Under the pieces are notes generated by a model. The model was given only the letters and a program-made list of their open reading frames with translations, was not told where the DNA came from and ran no database searches. From the NCBI GenBank assembly GCA_007026445.1, contig VDMD01000268.1:1-19272 (forward strand): DNA of 19,272 bases. The letters run 5' to 3'. The translations under genes and the position numbers were made by a program. Shown in pieces: positions 10,334 through 19,071 of this stretch. This DNA is from Schizophyllum amplum (lineage: Eukaryota > Basidiomycota > Agaricomycetes > Agaricales > Schizophyllaceae). Position 1 is the stretch's first letter. Each line of letters opens with the position of its first letter.

Positions 10334-10736
10334 TCAGATATTTGTGCCACGGAAATGCGAATCAGGCTGACTTCTGGCCCACACCATAAGCTCGTCCAGT
10401 TTCTTTTTGTGTTGCTCCTTCATCACGATGAGAATATCCTTCGTGGTAAACGTGTCTGAAGAGTGTCACTGATATCTTCCCCAAATCACCGCATGTGTAT
10501 CCACCTAGTCCATGGCCAGGGCCTGCTTTGTTGGCGTTGATCTTTTCAAAGACAGCATCCAGTCGTCTTGACAAGTCCTCCCACCTGCGCTCTTCGGCGA
10601 GTTGCCTGCGCTGCTCCGTCGCGCTCCAGTCTTGCAATTGTTCATGTTCAGCCCTCTGCGCGCGGGAACCCGCGCGAAGCAATGCTTGAATCTTGTCAAG
10701 CTCAGAGTTTACACGTCCACTCAAAGCAGGCGGCAT
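10334..10736 (-). CDS. Small coiled-coil protein, unknown function
   Basis: On the minus strand, exon 1 runs 10736-10505 and exon 2 10455-10334, joined by a 49-bp intron (donor GTGGAT, branch-like AGTGACAC, acceptor CAG), giving 117 residues. The start MPPALSGRVNSELDKIQALL is the first ATG of the frame. Residues about 10-70 are rich in Glu, Gln, Arg and Leu (QRAEHEQLQDWSATEQRRQL, WEDLSRRLDAVFEKIN) and should form a coiled coil. Exon 2 adds another charged helix (DILIVMKEQHKKKLDELMVW). No membrane segment, signal peptide or known domain is visible. The gene is divergent from the epoxide hydrolase gene with about 400 bp between starts. The unspliced frame also stays open, so the intron is inferred from the better helix-like continuation. 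Function is not recognised. Confidence 0.55.
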
Positions 10737-11141
10737 AATGAGAAGACGCTGGGTGTCGGGTAGAGGCGAGGAGAACGCGATTTGGTTCAAGTTCAAAGCG
10801 TGACCGCGTTGCGGAGTGCCGCGTCCGGACCGTGGCTACCGCGACACGTGGTCATCGCGTCTAGACAAATAATAATAAGCGCCACTGGCTTTCCGCCGTC
10901 ACTGCTCACTCATTCAGTACTTTGATCATCCTTTGTCAAGCGCTGACTGAATATATGCTTAAGTAGTCGCTGCATAAGCAATGTCAGCATGGAAAAATCT
11001 ATGCACGACGCAACCGATAGCAATATAAAACGGTGAGATCTCAGATCACGAGGTCCTCTCGCTGACAGCCCGGCATTTCTCTCCATTTGGTTGCTCGTTA
11101 GACGATAACCGCTACTCGAGACATCATATCTCCCGCCCAAG
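10737..11141. promoter_or_regulatory. Divergent promoter region
   Basis: These 405 bp lie between the starts of the coiled-coil gene (-) and the epoxide hydrolase gene (+). The region contains a clear TATAAAA at 11024-11030 for the plus-strand gene. No other gene was found. The arrangement allows shared upstream control, which is inference. Confidence 0.5.
11024..11030 (+). promoter_or_regulatory. TATA box of the epoxide hydrolase gene
   Basis: TATAAAA sits 112 bp upstream of the start codon. With a usual fungal transcription start 30-60 bp downstream, this leaves a short 5' leader. Confidence 0.5.
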
Positions 11142-12737
11142 ATGACCAGCGAAGTGCCCTACAAGATAAACGTTTCCGCGGAGCAGCTTGCTTTGTTGAA
11201 ATCGAAGCTTGAGCTCGCAGTCATGCCGGACGAGCTGGAGGACGTTGGCTGGGACTATGGTGCACCGTTGGATGATATCACTCGCCTCACCAAGCACTGG
11301 AAAAGCGACTTTGACTGGAGGAAACATGAAACCGCTTTCAATAACGCGCTGCCCCAGTTCACGCGCGACATCGAGGTCGAAGGGCATGGGAAGCTGAACA
11401 TTCACTACGTGCATCAGCAGAGTGACGTACAGGGCGCGATACCTCTGCTTTTTGTCCATGGATGTATGTTTTGTTGCGCATTGCTTCCTGTATCCGTGAT
11501 TGACTCATTTCCAGGGCCGGGTAGTGTGCTTGAAGTATTGAAGGTTCTACCCCTCTTAACGAAGAAATCGTCCGCTATGCCCTCCTTCCACGTTGTTGCG
11601 TATAGTCTTCCTGGATTTGGCTTTTCTGAAGGGGCAAGGAAGAAGGGATTTGGCGTCCAGAAGATGGCGGAGGTTCGTCTCTTCGCAGCCAGACGGTCCA
11701 CTGGTACTCATGCGCCACAGGTTGGGCACAAACTCATGCTTGCCCTGGGCTATGATCAATATGGTCCGTCGTGTGATTTTAATGCCTTTGTCTATGCTCA
11801 CGTAGTAAGTAGTCGTTCAAGGTACGCCGAACGTCAACTTCCGACAATCCTGATACTCATTCATGCCGTGCAGGCGGTGACTGGGGCTTCTGGGTTAGCA
11901 CTACTTCCTTGATACGGAAATGGCATTCATCACACTACGCAGATCACCCAGAGAATTGCGAGCGATTACGGTGTGAAGCACTGTATGGCGTGGCACACCA
12001 ACATGCCATGGTATACTGATCATTTGACGCGCAAGGGACGTTTGCTGATCCTGCGTGCAGCCCCGACTTCACCCGAACCAAGGTCACGTCGCTACCTGTA
12101 TCTGAAGAAGAGCAGCCAGGCCTTCAGCGCACGCTAGAAATTGATAGAACTGGACGCGCGTACGGCTCGATACAGGAGACTAAGCCACAGACCATCGGCT
12201 ACGCGCTCGCCGACTCGCCTGTGGGTCTGCTCGCCTGGATCTACGAGAAGCTGGTAGCATGGGCAGACGCGTATCCGTGGACGGACGATGAAGGTTAGCG
12301 CCCGCGCCCGTTGGTCATTCGTGCACTATATAATCGCTGATAATCGCCCAGTCTTGACATGGGTCAGCATGTACTGGTTCTCGCGTGCCGGGCCGGCCGC
12401 CTCGGTGCGCATCTACCGCGAGTCGGTCTACCCCACGCGTGAGATTCCACCGGATCCGGCCCATGCACCCTCAATCCCTATGGGCATGTCATCCTTCCCC
12501 GGGGATATCTATGCGTATCCGAAATCGTGCGTTTGTTCGTGCTCTTTTGGCGCCTCTTCAATGATGGATAACAGGTGGAAACATACTCTTGGTAACGTCG
12601 TCTTCGAGGCGGAGCACAAGAGCGGAGGCCATTTTGCAGCATATGAGAGGCCGCAGACTCTGGTTGGGGATTTGCAAGCCATGTTTGGGAAAGGCGGGCC
12701 TGCCTATGCTGTCGTGCTAGGAAAGGATGGCTACTGA
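11142..12737 (+). CDS. Epoxide hydrolase (alpha/beta-hydrolase, microsomal type)
   Basis: Nine exons: 11142-11463, 11515-11672, 11721-11763, 11813-11821, 11874-11893, 11943-12010, 12061-12293, 12352-12526 and 12575-12737, giving 396 residues, close to the about 398 of the Aspergillus niger enzyme. An EHN-type N-terminal domain (1-100) precedes the alpha/beta-hydrolase core. The oxyanion motif HGWPGS starts at residue 106; the nucleophile is D180 in GGDWG; the acid is D336 in FPGDIYAYP; the base is H362 in SGGHFAAY. Spacings 180-336-362 equal those I recall for A. niger (192-348-374). Candidate epoxide-activating tyrosines are Y241 (RAYGSIQETKP) and one of Y292/Y306. The enzyme hydrates epoxides to vicinal diols. 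All eight introns are 48-58 bp. Exon 4 has only nine bases (see separate entry). No signal peptide is seen. Natural substrate unknown. Confidence 0.93.
11813..11821 (+). other. 9-nt micro-exon of the epoxide hydrolase gene
   Basis: TCGTTCAAG is flanked by TAG (acceptor) and GTACGC (donor). Joined to 11763 and 11874 it gives Y-V-V-Q-G-G-D-W-G, restoring the residues expected just before the nucleophile motif. Without it the flanking exons, both at phase 1, still join in frame but lose three residues of the strand leading to the catalytic aspartate. Confidence 0.8.
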
Positions 12738-12920
12738 ACGTTCGGTGATGTCCAACTGTTCTCCTGTTTGATCACATTGAAGGAAATATATAACAGCAAC
12801 CTCGCGCATGAGAAATACCTAAAGAGTGTCATAGCCTAGCGGCAGAAGAGCCCGTCGTGCTCGCGTCCCCATTGTTGCAACGATGTCTAACGCCCATGAA
12901 GGAGCGCAACACTGTATGTC

Positions 12921-13154
12921 GGTGCTCCACGTCGGCTCGGCGTACCGCCCGAGCGTTGTACGATGGTTGTCATGCATATCGTGGATCGGCGCGGCGCGGC
13001 GCAGTACGGACTGAAGACGGTGTACGTGCGACGGCCCGACTCGAGTGAACACATTGCTGAGCACGATCTGGTGGAGAGTAAGGCGAATGGTGTGGAGGTT
13101 TCCTTGGTGGATTCGCTTGTGCAGTTGGCTGTTGAGCTGGGGGGTGGTGCTTGA
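12921..13154 (+). pseudogene. 3' fragment of a haloacid-dehalogenase-like gene
   Basis: The frame reads LGVPPERCTMVVMHIVD, then GAAQYGLKTVYVRR, then a tail ending at TGA 13152-13154. It aligns with the last exon of the intact gene downstream (LGAPPEKCAMVATHLWD, GAANSGLKTVYVHR). Only about 75 residues remain. The nucleophile, serine and lysine motifs are absent from the DNA upstream, which runs straight into the 3' end of the epoxide hydrolase gene. It is therefore a remnant of a tandem duplicate, truncated at the 5' side. The motif IV Asp is still present, but the tryptophan before it has become valine. A functional short protein is unlikely. Confidence 0.75.
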
Positions 13155-13179
13155 TGGACTGTCACATGCCTGGGCAGTT

Positions 13180-13185
13180 TATAAG
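13180..13185 (+). promoter_or_regulatory. Possible TATA box of the dehalogenase-like gene
   Basis: TATAAG in the context CAGTTTATAAGG lies 155 bp upstream of the start codon, just after the stop of the broken copy. It is the only such site in the 180-bp interval, but the match is imperfect. Confidence 0.3.
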
Positions 13186-13334
13186 GCTGATTTATCCTGT
13201 TCCCAAGCTAAGAAGTCACAGCGGCTTGCAGCACGAGCTACGTCTAGCACGTCACTTCGTCTTCGGCCGTGTCATGACCTCATCGATCCGTCCCACTTCC
13301 CCGCCTCAGTCGCTTACTGATCACCACCACGACC

Positions 13335-14407
13335 ATGGAAGGCGTTGAAGTGCTTATCTTCGATATCTTCGGGAGCACGGTTGACTGGTATACAACTGTC
13401 TGCGCCGAGCTGAAGAACTTAGGCGAGACTAAAGGACCGTCAGGTGAGTGCGATTCCAGGGAGCCATCATGTTCGATCCTCTCGCATTGACGGGGTGAGC
13501 AGGTTCGGAGAACTGGCACGCTTTCGCGCAGGAATGGAGGTCGGCCTACATGCGGCAAACGTACGTGACGGGCGTGTACTGTGGCGTGGAGATCGAGATG
13601 ATTTTCGCAGGCAAGCCTTTGCGAAGGCGGAGTCTGACCCGCTCACCACCCCAAATGTCGACGAGATTCATCGAGGCGTGCGTTGCTCATCAGCCGTGAA
13701 TCAAGTGAGACAAGCTGATATTATGGTAGGCGCTCGAAACCATGCTCGCTTCCGAGCAGTGGTCGCACATTGGTCAGTGCTGGGATAAAGACGCGCGGGA
13801 CAAGTTAAACATGGTGTGGCACCGACTTCACGGTGAGCATAGGTCTCCTCCGCAAGCTTGATTCACTTGACAACAATGTATAGGCTGGCCCGATGCAACG
13901 GAGGGTCTTTACGCCCTCAAAAAGGACTACATCATCGCGGCCTTGTCTAACGGGAATGCACGCTTGCTAGTCGACATGGCGAGTGCACGACGTACGACGA
14001 CGCGCCAGTAGCTCACCGTCAGTAGGCCAAAAACACGGATCTTCCCTGGGATGCGGTGTTCGCAGGGGATGTGATAGGATCCTACAAGCCGTAAGTTTTG
14101 CCCTGCGCGTTCGAGTTCAATATTTCATGTTGAGCCGGTCATCGCCAGGAATCCCAAGATGTATAAGACGACCGCCAAGTTACTGGGTGCTCCTCCGGAG
14201 AAGTGTGCCATGGTTGCAACACACCTTTGGGATCTCGAAGGTGCCGCGAACAGTGGGCTGAAAACCGTGTACGTGCATCGCGACGCGAAGGAGCCGACCG
14301 AGGAATCGACGGACGTGAGGACGAAGGCAGAGGGAGGAGAGGTCGATCTTGTAGTGAAATCTTTCACGGAGCTTGCCACTGTCTTGAAGAATAGCCATAG
14401 CACGTAG
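13335..14407 (+). CDS. HAD-superfamily hydrolase, (S)-2-haloacid dehalogenase type
   Basis: Seven exons: 13335-13443, 13503-13560, 13611-13677, 13730-13832, 13884-13978, 14026-14090 and 14149-14407, giving 251 residues, the usual length for type II haloacid dehalogenases. Motif I is FDIFGSTVDW with nucleophile D10; motif II is ALSNGN with S134; motif III is GSYKPNPKMY with K165; motif IV is VATHLWDLEGA with D194. The K165-D194 spacing of 29 equals that of bacterial L-2-haloacid dehalogenase, but the Ser and Asn of its SSNPWD motif are Ala and His here, so true dehalogenase activity is not certain; another HAD phosphatase-like reaction is possible. The family displaces halide from 2-haloacids through an aspartyl-ester intermediate. 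Intron 5 (13979-14025) begins with GC: the frame M|AKNTDLPW fits only if the donor is GCGAGT. No targeting signal is seen. Confidence 0.88.
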
Positions 14408-14524
14408 TCAGTACTAAAGCCGAATGGAATCTGGAAGGAGTCAGGATTCCGACCGTAACGGTAGACACACGGAACACGAACAGTAACGTCACGGTCGCGT
14501 CCAGTCACCTTGACCGGAACTACC

Positions 14525-15542
14525 ATGTCGACCGCGCAACCAGAGACGAACGGCAGGACCGATGCGCAGCAGATGGAGCGCTCCAAGCACGACGAGCATG
14601 AATATCTGGACCTCATCAGACGCGTTATGGAGATCGGCGAAGTACGTGCAGACCGAACGGGTACCGGCACGATAGCCCTCTTCGCCCCACCAAATTTGCG
14701 GTTCTCCCTTGCAGGCAGCACCCTCCCCCTTCTCACCACAAAACGTACATTTCTACGCGGCATTATAGAAGAGCTGCTGTGGTTTGTCCACGGGTGCACC
14801 GACTCTGCTGAGCTCTCACGCAAGAAAGTCACAATCTGGGACGGGAACGGGTCGAAGGCATTCCTGGAGAGCCGTGGACTAGGGAATCGCAGAGAGGGGG
14901 ACCTAGGTCCGGTATACGGCTTCCAATGGCGGCACTTCGGGGCTGAATACAAGGACTGCGACGCGGATTACACGGGTCAGGGAGTCGACCAGCTACGCGA
15001 GTGCATTCACAAGATCAAGCACAACCCTACCGACCGCAGAATCATCATGAGCGCGTGGAATCCTAAAGGTGCGCTCCCCTCGATCTCACGCTGATTATTC
15101 TCAGCTGACGAAGGACACGCCAGATATACCCCTGATGGCACTCCCACCATGCCATCTGCTCTGCCAGTTCTACGTCCACTTACCGCCGCCCGACGCACCT
15201 GAAGGACAGCGCCCAAAGCTTTCGTGCCTCATGTACCAGCGATCCGCGGACCTGGGCCTCGGCGTGCCCTTCAACATCGCGTCGTACGCGCTGCTCACGC
15301 ATATGGTCGCGCACGTCACTGGCACAGACGCGCACGAGCTCATCATCCAGTTGGGCGACGCGCATGTGTACCGCGACCACATCGAGGCGCTGAAGACGCA
15401 ACTGGAGCGCGAACCGCGTACATTCCCGAAGCTGCGATGGGGGAGGGATGGGATTGCGGACATCGAAGGTTTCACATATGACGATTTCGTCGTGGAGGGG
15501 TATAATCCGCACCCATCCATACCGATGAAGATGAGTGTTTGA
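14525..15542 (+). CDS. CDC21: Thymidylate synthase
   Basis: Two exons, 14525-15068 and 15124-15542, give 320 residues. The intron (15069-15123) has a typical branch-like CAGCTGACG and joins WNPK to [11 protein letters not shown], the length expected for the family; using the nearer CAG at 15104 would break the frame. Seen motifs are [10 protein letters not shown] at the N-terminus, [36 protein letters not shown], the catalytic Cys in ALPPCH (C191), [31 protein letters not shown] and the conserved C-terminal PMKMSV. The enzyme methylates dUMP to dTMP with methylenetetrahydrofolate and is essential for DNA synthesis. The chosen ATG is the first in frame with a good context (CTACCATGTC). The upstream gene stops only 117 bp away, leaving very little promoter. 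The symbol follows yeast usage. Confidence 0.96.
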
Positions 15543-15854
15543 CGGCCCAGGCGTGTATGTATGTGATGAAGCTGTTGTAAGACTCATCGATGTAAACTAG
15601 AGGTGTACAAGGGAATGTGATTTTTGGAGTGCCCGAAGTCAGATCGATGAAGCCGAAAAAACACCTGCAATACTTACCACAAGGCATCGGCTTGAGTGGC
15701 ACTAGTATCCGGGACTCAGTCGAGACGAAGCCTCCAATGAATGTATTACATATGCATACTGTCCCATTATGTGCATTAGATGTATGTAGGGTATGTAGAT
15801 GTACGCCTAGGTATGCATGCATGAACAACTCGAACTCCGCGACGAATGGAACAA
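15543..15854. other. Convergent 3' region
   Basis: This 312 bp stretch lies between the stops of thymidylate synthase (+) and the F-box-like gene (-). It must hold both 3' UTRs. It includes a stretch of irregular short repeats of the type GTATGTAG/GTATGCATGCATG at 15782-15824. No gene was seen. Confidence 0.5.
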
Positions 15855-17243
15855 CTACTTCAGCTCCTCCTCGCTCTTCGCCCTCTTTCTCCGCGCGATA
15901 TCAAAAGCAGATCCGAACCCAAAGCCACTGATCCCCGGTATATGTGTCCGCTGGTGTAACAGGATCTGGGTCAAGTCCGACAGAGACGGTACGCGCGACA
16001 GCTCAATGCCCGGCGCTTCCCTGGACAAACCCTCCCGTTCCTCAGCAAGCCGTACCATCTCTACCTCCGGTCGCGCCTCACGCATGTGCCGCGCCGCTAC
16101 TTCGCAGGGCACTGCGCTCGTGCAGACCTTTCGGAGTCGAGGGCACAGGAACTCGCCGTCCTGTTCCGTGCTCTCCTCCTCCGCGACCCGGTAGCGCGAC
16201 GACAGCAGCGTGAGCATGCGGTCCGCGGGCGTGTGCGCGAGGCGGACTTCCTCGAGACTATACAGCCGGCGCAAGCAAGTCACCCAGCCGCGGCATTGTG
16301 CAAAACGGTCGTCTTCGCCGGTCGCGATGCCTGTCAGGCCAAGAGTCCGTGGCGTCTCCCGTCCGGCGCTTCGGATGACGAAGCGCCATATGGCGTCGCA
16401 GGATTCGGCGGATGCGCGTGGGCGCTTTGAATCGAGGTCATTCAGGTGGAGGATGTCGAGGACAGGGGCGGCGAAGAAGTCGAGGAGGCGGGGGATGTGG
16501 TTGGCGCGGAGGGTGAGGCTGCGGAGGGCGGGGAAGACGACGGGGTCGCAGGGGAACGCGCCGGCGACGCGTGACTGTATGTTGAGGCTTGTCAGGGACG
16601 CTGCGGCCTCTACGACGCATGCGAACTCTGCGAGGGTGAGGGGGGTGGCGGTGAGAGGGCGTATGATGGAGAGCTCGCGGAGGCTATCGAGTGATGCGGG
16701 GAAGGAGGGGATGGCGGATGAATGGAGGTGGAGGGAACGGAGGGACGCCGGCAGTGATAGTTGGAATGACGTTCGAGTTTTTGATCCCGTTTCCGGAGCG
16801 ACCTCGACGATGAGGTGTCGAAGGCCAGGCGGGGCCGAGCAGAGGTCGGGGAAGAGGGTTGAAAAGTATGTCGCCGCTGCCGCTTGTGAGGGGCAGCGGA
16901 CCTTCATAGATGGTATGCGATCGCTGTGTGCGCGGAGGAGCGACGTTACGGCTTCGTGGACGTGCACTCCCCCCTCTTCCTCCTGCTCAAGAGAGACCTC
17001 CACCTCAACAGCACACGACCGCGAGCGGTCCATCCATAGCGCCGTCTTGTTGAGGCTGCGACCATCGTTCCCCACCTTCATGGACAGTGCCAAGCGATTC
17101 CATGCAGAGGGGGTGGTGTGTGCGACGCGGTAGAACGATCGCGAGACAGCCGCTAGGAGCGCTGGCGCTTCGGGCCATTGCGACGTCGCACTGCAGATAA
17201 TCTCGGCCAGCACATCATCTGGCGCCGCGCCAAAGGATGCCAT
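15855..17243 (-). CDS. F-box/leucine-rich-repeat-like protein
   Basis: A single uninterrupted exon of 462 residues starts at the ATG 17243-17241. The N-terminus reads PDDVLAEIICSATSQWPEAP, then LLAAVSRSFYRVAHTTPSAW, with the spacing of F-box-like domains in mushroom-forming fungi. From about residue 140 on there are irregular leucine-rich strands (LRHLIVEV, LRSLHLHSSAIPSFPASLDS, LRSLTLRANHIPRLLDFF, LDILHLNDLD, LEEVRLAH), typical of the LRR-like region that follows. F-box proteins usually recruit targets to SCF ubiquitin ligases, but the target cannot be told here, and most such proteins in these fungi are a large, fast-evolving family. The C-terminal end is charged (RRKRAKSEEELK). It is convergent with thymidylate synthase. 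The lack of introns contrasts with nearly all other genes in the window. Confidence 0.82.
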   Translation of the reverse strand: MASFGAAPDDVLAEIICSATSQWPEAPALLAAVSRSFYRVAHTTPSAWNRLALSMKVGNDGRSLNKTALWMDRSRSCAVEVEVSLEQEEEGGVHVHEAVTSLLRAHSDRIPSMKVRCPSQAAAATYFSTLFPDLCSAPPGLRHLIVEVAPETGSKTRTSFQLSLPASLRSLHLHSSAIPSFPASLDSLRELSIIRPLTATPLTLAEFACVVEAAASLTSLNIQSRVAGAFPCDPVVFPALRSLTLRANHIPRLLDFFAAPVLDILHLNDLDSKRPRASAESCDAIWRFVIRSAGRETPRTLGLTGIATGEDDRFAQCRGWVTCLRRLYSLEEVRLAHTPADRMLTLLSSRYRVAEEESTEQDGEFLCPRLRKVCTSAVPCEVAARHMREARPEVEMVRLAEEREGLSREAPGIELSRVPSLSDLTQILLHQRTHIPGISGFGFGSAFDIARRKRAKSEEELK

Positions 17244-18432
17244 AATGCCAGCAGATAGTGTGGGATGCCAAGGGGGCTGAGAGAGATTTAGAGACTACCC
17301 CGTACGGTATATTATACCAGCTCGAGGCGTGGAGGCGCGTCGGACGTAAAGCGCAGCAGCAGGCTGTAAAACTGTGTGAGAACGTCATGGCTCTCGGTGC
17401 ACGAACAGAACAACTAACCGGGGGCAAAAGGCTTGGCGTCCTCGTGGGGTGGCGGGGGGGATCAGGGTCGCGTTCGCGGTGGTGGGCGCGCTTTTGAAAG
17501 ATCTCTCTCTCCTGCGGCGGCGTCTTAACAGCGCTGGGGCTGCCACAGGAATTGGTAGTAACATTGGTAGAAAGGACTGCATTCGATCAGGGCAAGTCAG
17601 GAATTCGGCCGAGGCATCGAGTCGCGTGCAGGATTCATTCGTCGCCAGCGGGATCTACACGGCGCAGATGCCTTCGAGTGTAAGTAGCAGTATACAAATG
17701 GGGCGCCCAATGAGTTTCCACGCTCGAAAAAGGCTCGAAAGGGCCTGGAGGGGCCGGTCTGGACTTTCGGGTGCAAAACGCGGAGCTTGGGTGCGTAAGA
17801 TCATGAGGTGGCAGTCAATCTGCGACAAGGCTGGAGAGCGTATTTCGAGCCGTAATGGGCAGGGGATCAGAGCCTGCTGCCGGTCTGGACCTGCGAAGGT
17901 GCGTAGGTTCGTCGGCATGAAGGACGGAGAAGGCCTTCGAGTTCATCAATGTTGAACTTTGAGTTAGTCATCCATCGCGTGGAAAATTTCATTTACCCAT
18001 GGCCGGACTGGGCATCACCGGGGCCGGATCAATAGGCAGAGACAATGGACATTGGACGCTCGTCAGTTTCCTCGCCAGCGCCTTCTTCGTCGTTGCAGTC
18101 GACTTGCGGGTAGGATGGGCGACAGCCGTATTGGCGTGTCCACTCCTTACTGGTGATTCTGCAGTCCACACGTCTGCCTCAGCTCGAACGTAAGAACCGC
18201 ACATACCCGAGGCAACAATCGAGTCGCCTCGCACCCATACCTAAGTAGCGCGCAACGCCGCGCTAGAACCTGGAGAGTGCGAACCGCGGCGGCGCCACCG
18301 CAGCGTCCGTTGCGCGTCGAACCATCACGCAGCCATGCCGGTTTTTAGTATCTTTTGCAATGTTACACGACAGCATATGCACATATGGGAGGCAAAAGGA
18401 GCATGGGAGGGCATAGGTACAGAACTCGACGC
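17244..18432. other. Long intergenic region
   Basis: About 1.2 kb lie between the F-box-like start and the P1 stop, both on the minus strand. Several overlapping frames exist, none with a known domain. The best is a 64-residue frame at 17999-18193 (+), starting in the context TTACCCATGG and containing a hydrophobic stretch (LVSFLASAFFVVAV); without homology or introns it is not called. The region should contain the F-box promoter and the P1 3' UTR. Confidence 0.45.
17308..17316 (-). promoter_or_regulatory. Possible TATA box of the F-box-like gene
   Basis: The plus strand reads TATATTATA (minus TATAATATA) about 65 bp upstream of the minus-strand start codon, inside the near-palindrome GGTATATTATACC. 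Position fits a core promoter. Confidence 0.35.
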
Positions 18433-19071
18433 TTAGTCGAACAATCCGAAGCCCTGCACAGAGACATAAGCACCCTATGCCCGCACAAGGAGTATACCAA
18501 CGTACCATGTCGTCGTCGGACTCCTCCTTCTCCTCCTCCTTCTTCTCCTCCTCCTTCGGTGCCTCCGCGGCCGCGGCGCCGCCAGCAGCCGCGGGTGCGC
18601 CTGCTGCGGGCGCACCGCCGCCAGAGCCGACGTTCAATAGCAAGTCCTTGACGTTCTTGCCCTCCAGCGCCTTCGCGAGGAGCGATGCCCATATCGGCTC
18701 GAGCTCGACATTTGCGCCGTTCGTCAGAGCGAGGATTTTGTCGGACTGAGCGATCCTGGGTTAGATCGGGGGCTTTTGGGGGAGGGGGATGTACGTACGG
18801 TGATTTCAACGCCATCGTCAGCGAGGATGAGGGCAGCGTAGGTGGCGGCAAGCTCTGCGGTGGCCTAGAGGGGGGAGAAGGATGCGTAAGAACGCTGCTA
18901 CACAAAATTGAGTCGCAGAGAGAGCCGGGAGAGGCGCATAGATTCGAATGGGAGGGGCACAGATCCGTCATCTGGTGCAAGTCGGGCCAATCCAGCCCAT
19001 TCACGCCGCTCCCGCGCGTAACTTCTGCATAGAAGCATAGAGGAGGTCGTCTGGGACGCTGTACTGACCAT
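18433..19071 (-). CDS. RPP1: Cytosolic large-subunit acidic ribosomal protein P1
   Basis: Minus-strand exons are 19071-19069 (ATG only), 18864-18799, 18745-18506 and 18453-18433, giving 109 residues. The protein reads [20 protein letters not shown], then [20 protein letters not shown], then [20 protein letters not shown], an Ala/Gly/Pro hinge, the acidic run [17 protein letters not shown], and the invariant C-terminal GFGLFD. This is P1 of the ribosomal stalk, which recruits elongation factors with P2 and P0. The final six residues come from their own 21-nt exon. Introns are 204, 53 and 52 bp; the long first intron follows the start codon directly (ATG|GTCAGT). The ATG-only exon is inferred because no in-frame ATG exists beside exon 2; a different upstream start exon cannot be fully excluded. 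Confidence 0.92.

Noticed and set aside
12288..12351. Open frame running through the intron before epoxide hydrolase exon 8
   Set aside because: It ignores a clear GTTAGC donor and CAG acceptor whose use gives the conserved continuation DDEVLTWVSMYWF.
15782..15824. Short GTATG/CATG repeats as a possible mobile-element end or microsatellite
   Set aside because: Units are irregular, there is no matching inverted copy nearby, and the site fits AT-rich 3' UTR sequence.
16210..17133. A 307-codon plus-strand frame
   Set aside because: It lies wholly antisense to the F-box/LRR-like gene, is Arg/Ser-rich and has no domain; it is a shadow of the GC-rich coding strand.
17999..18193. 64-residue frame with a hydrophobic stretch and a good start context
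   Set aside because: No homology, repeat, intron or partner gene supports it; kept only as a note in the intergenic entry.
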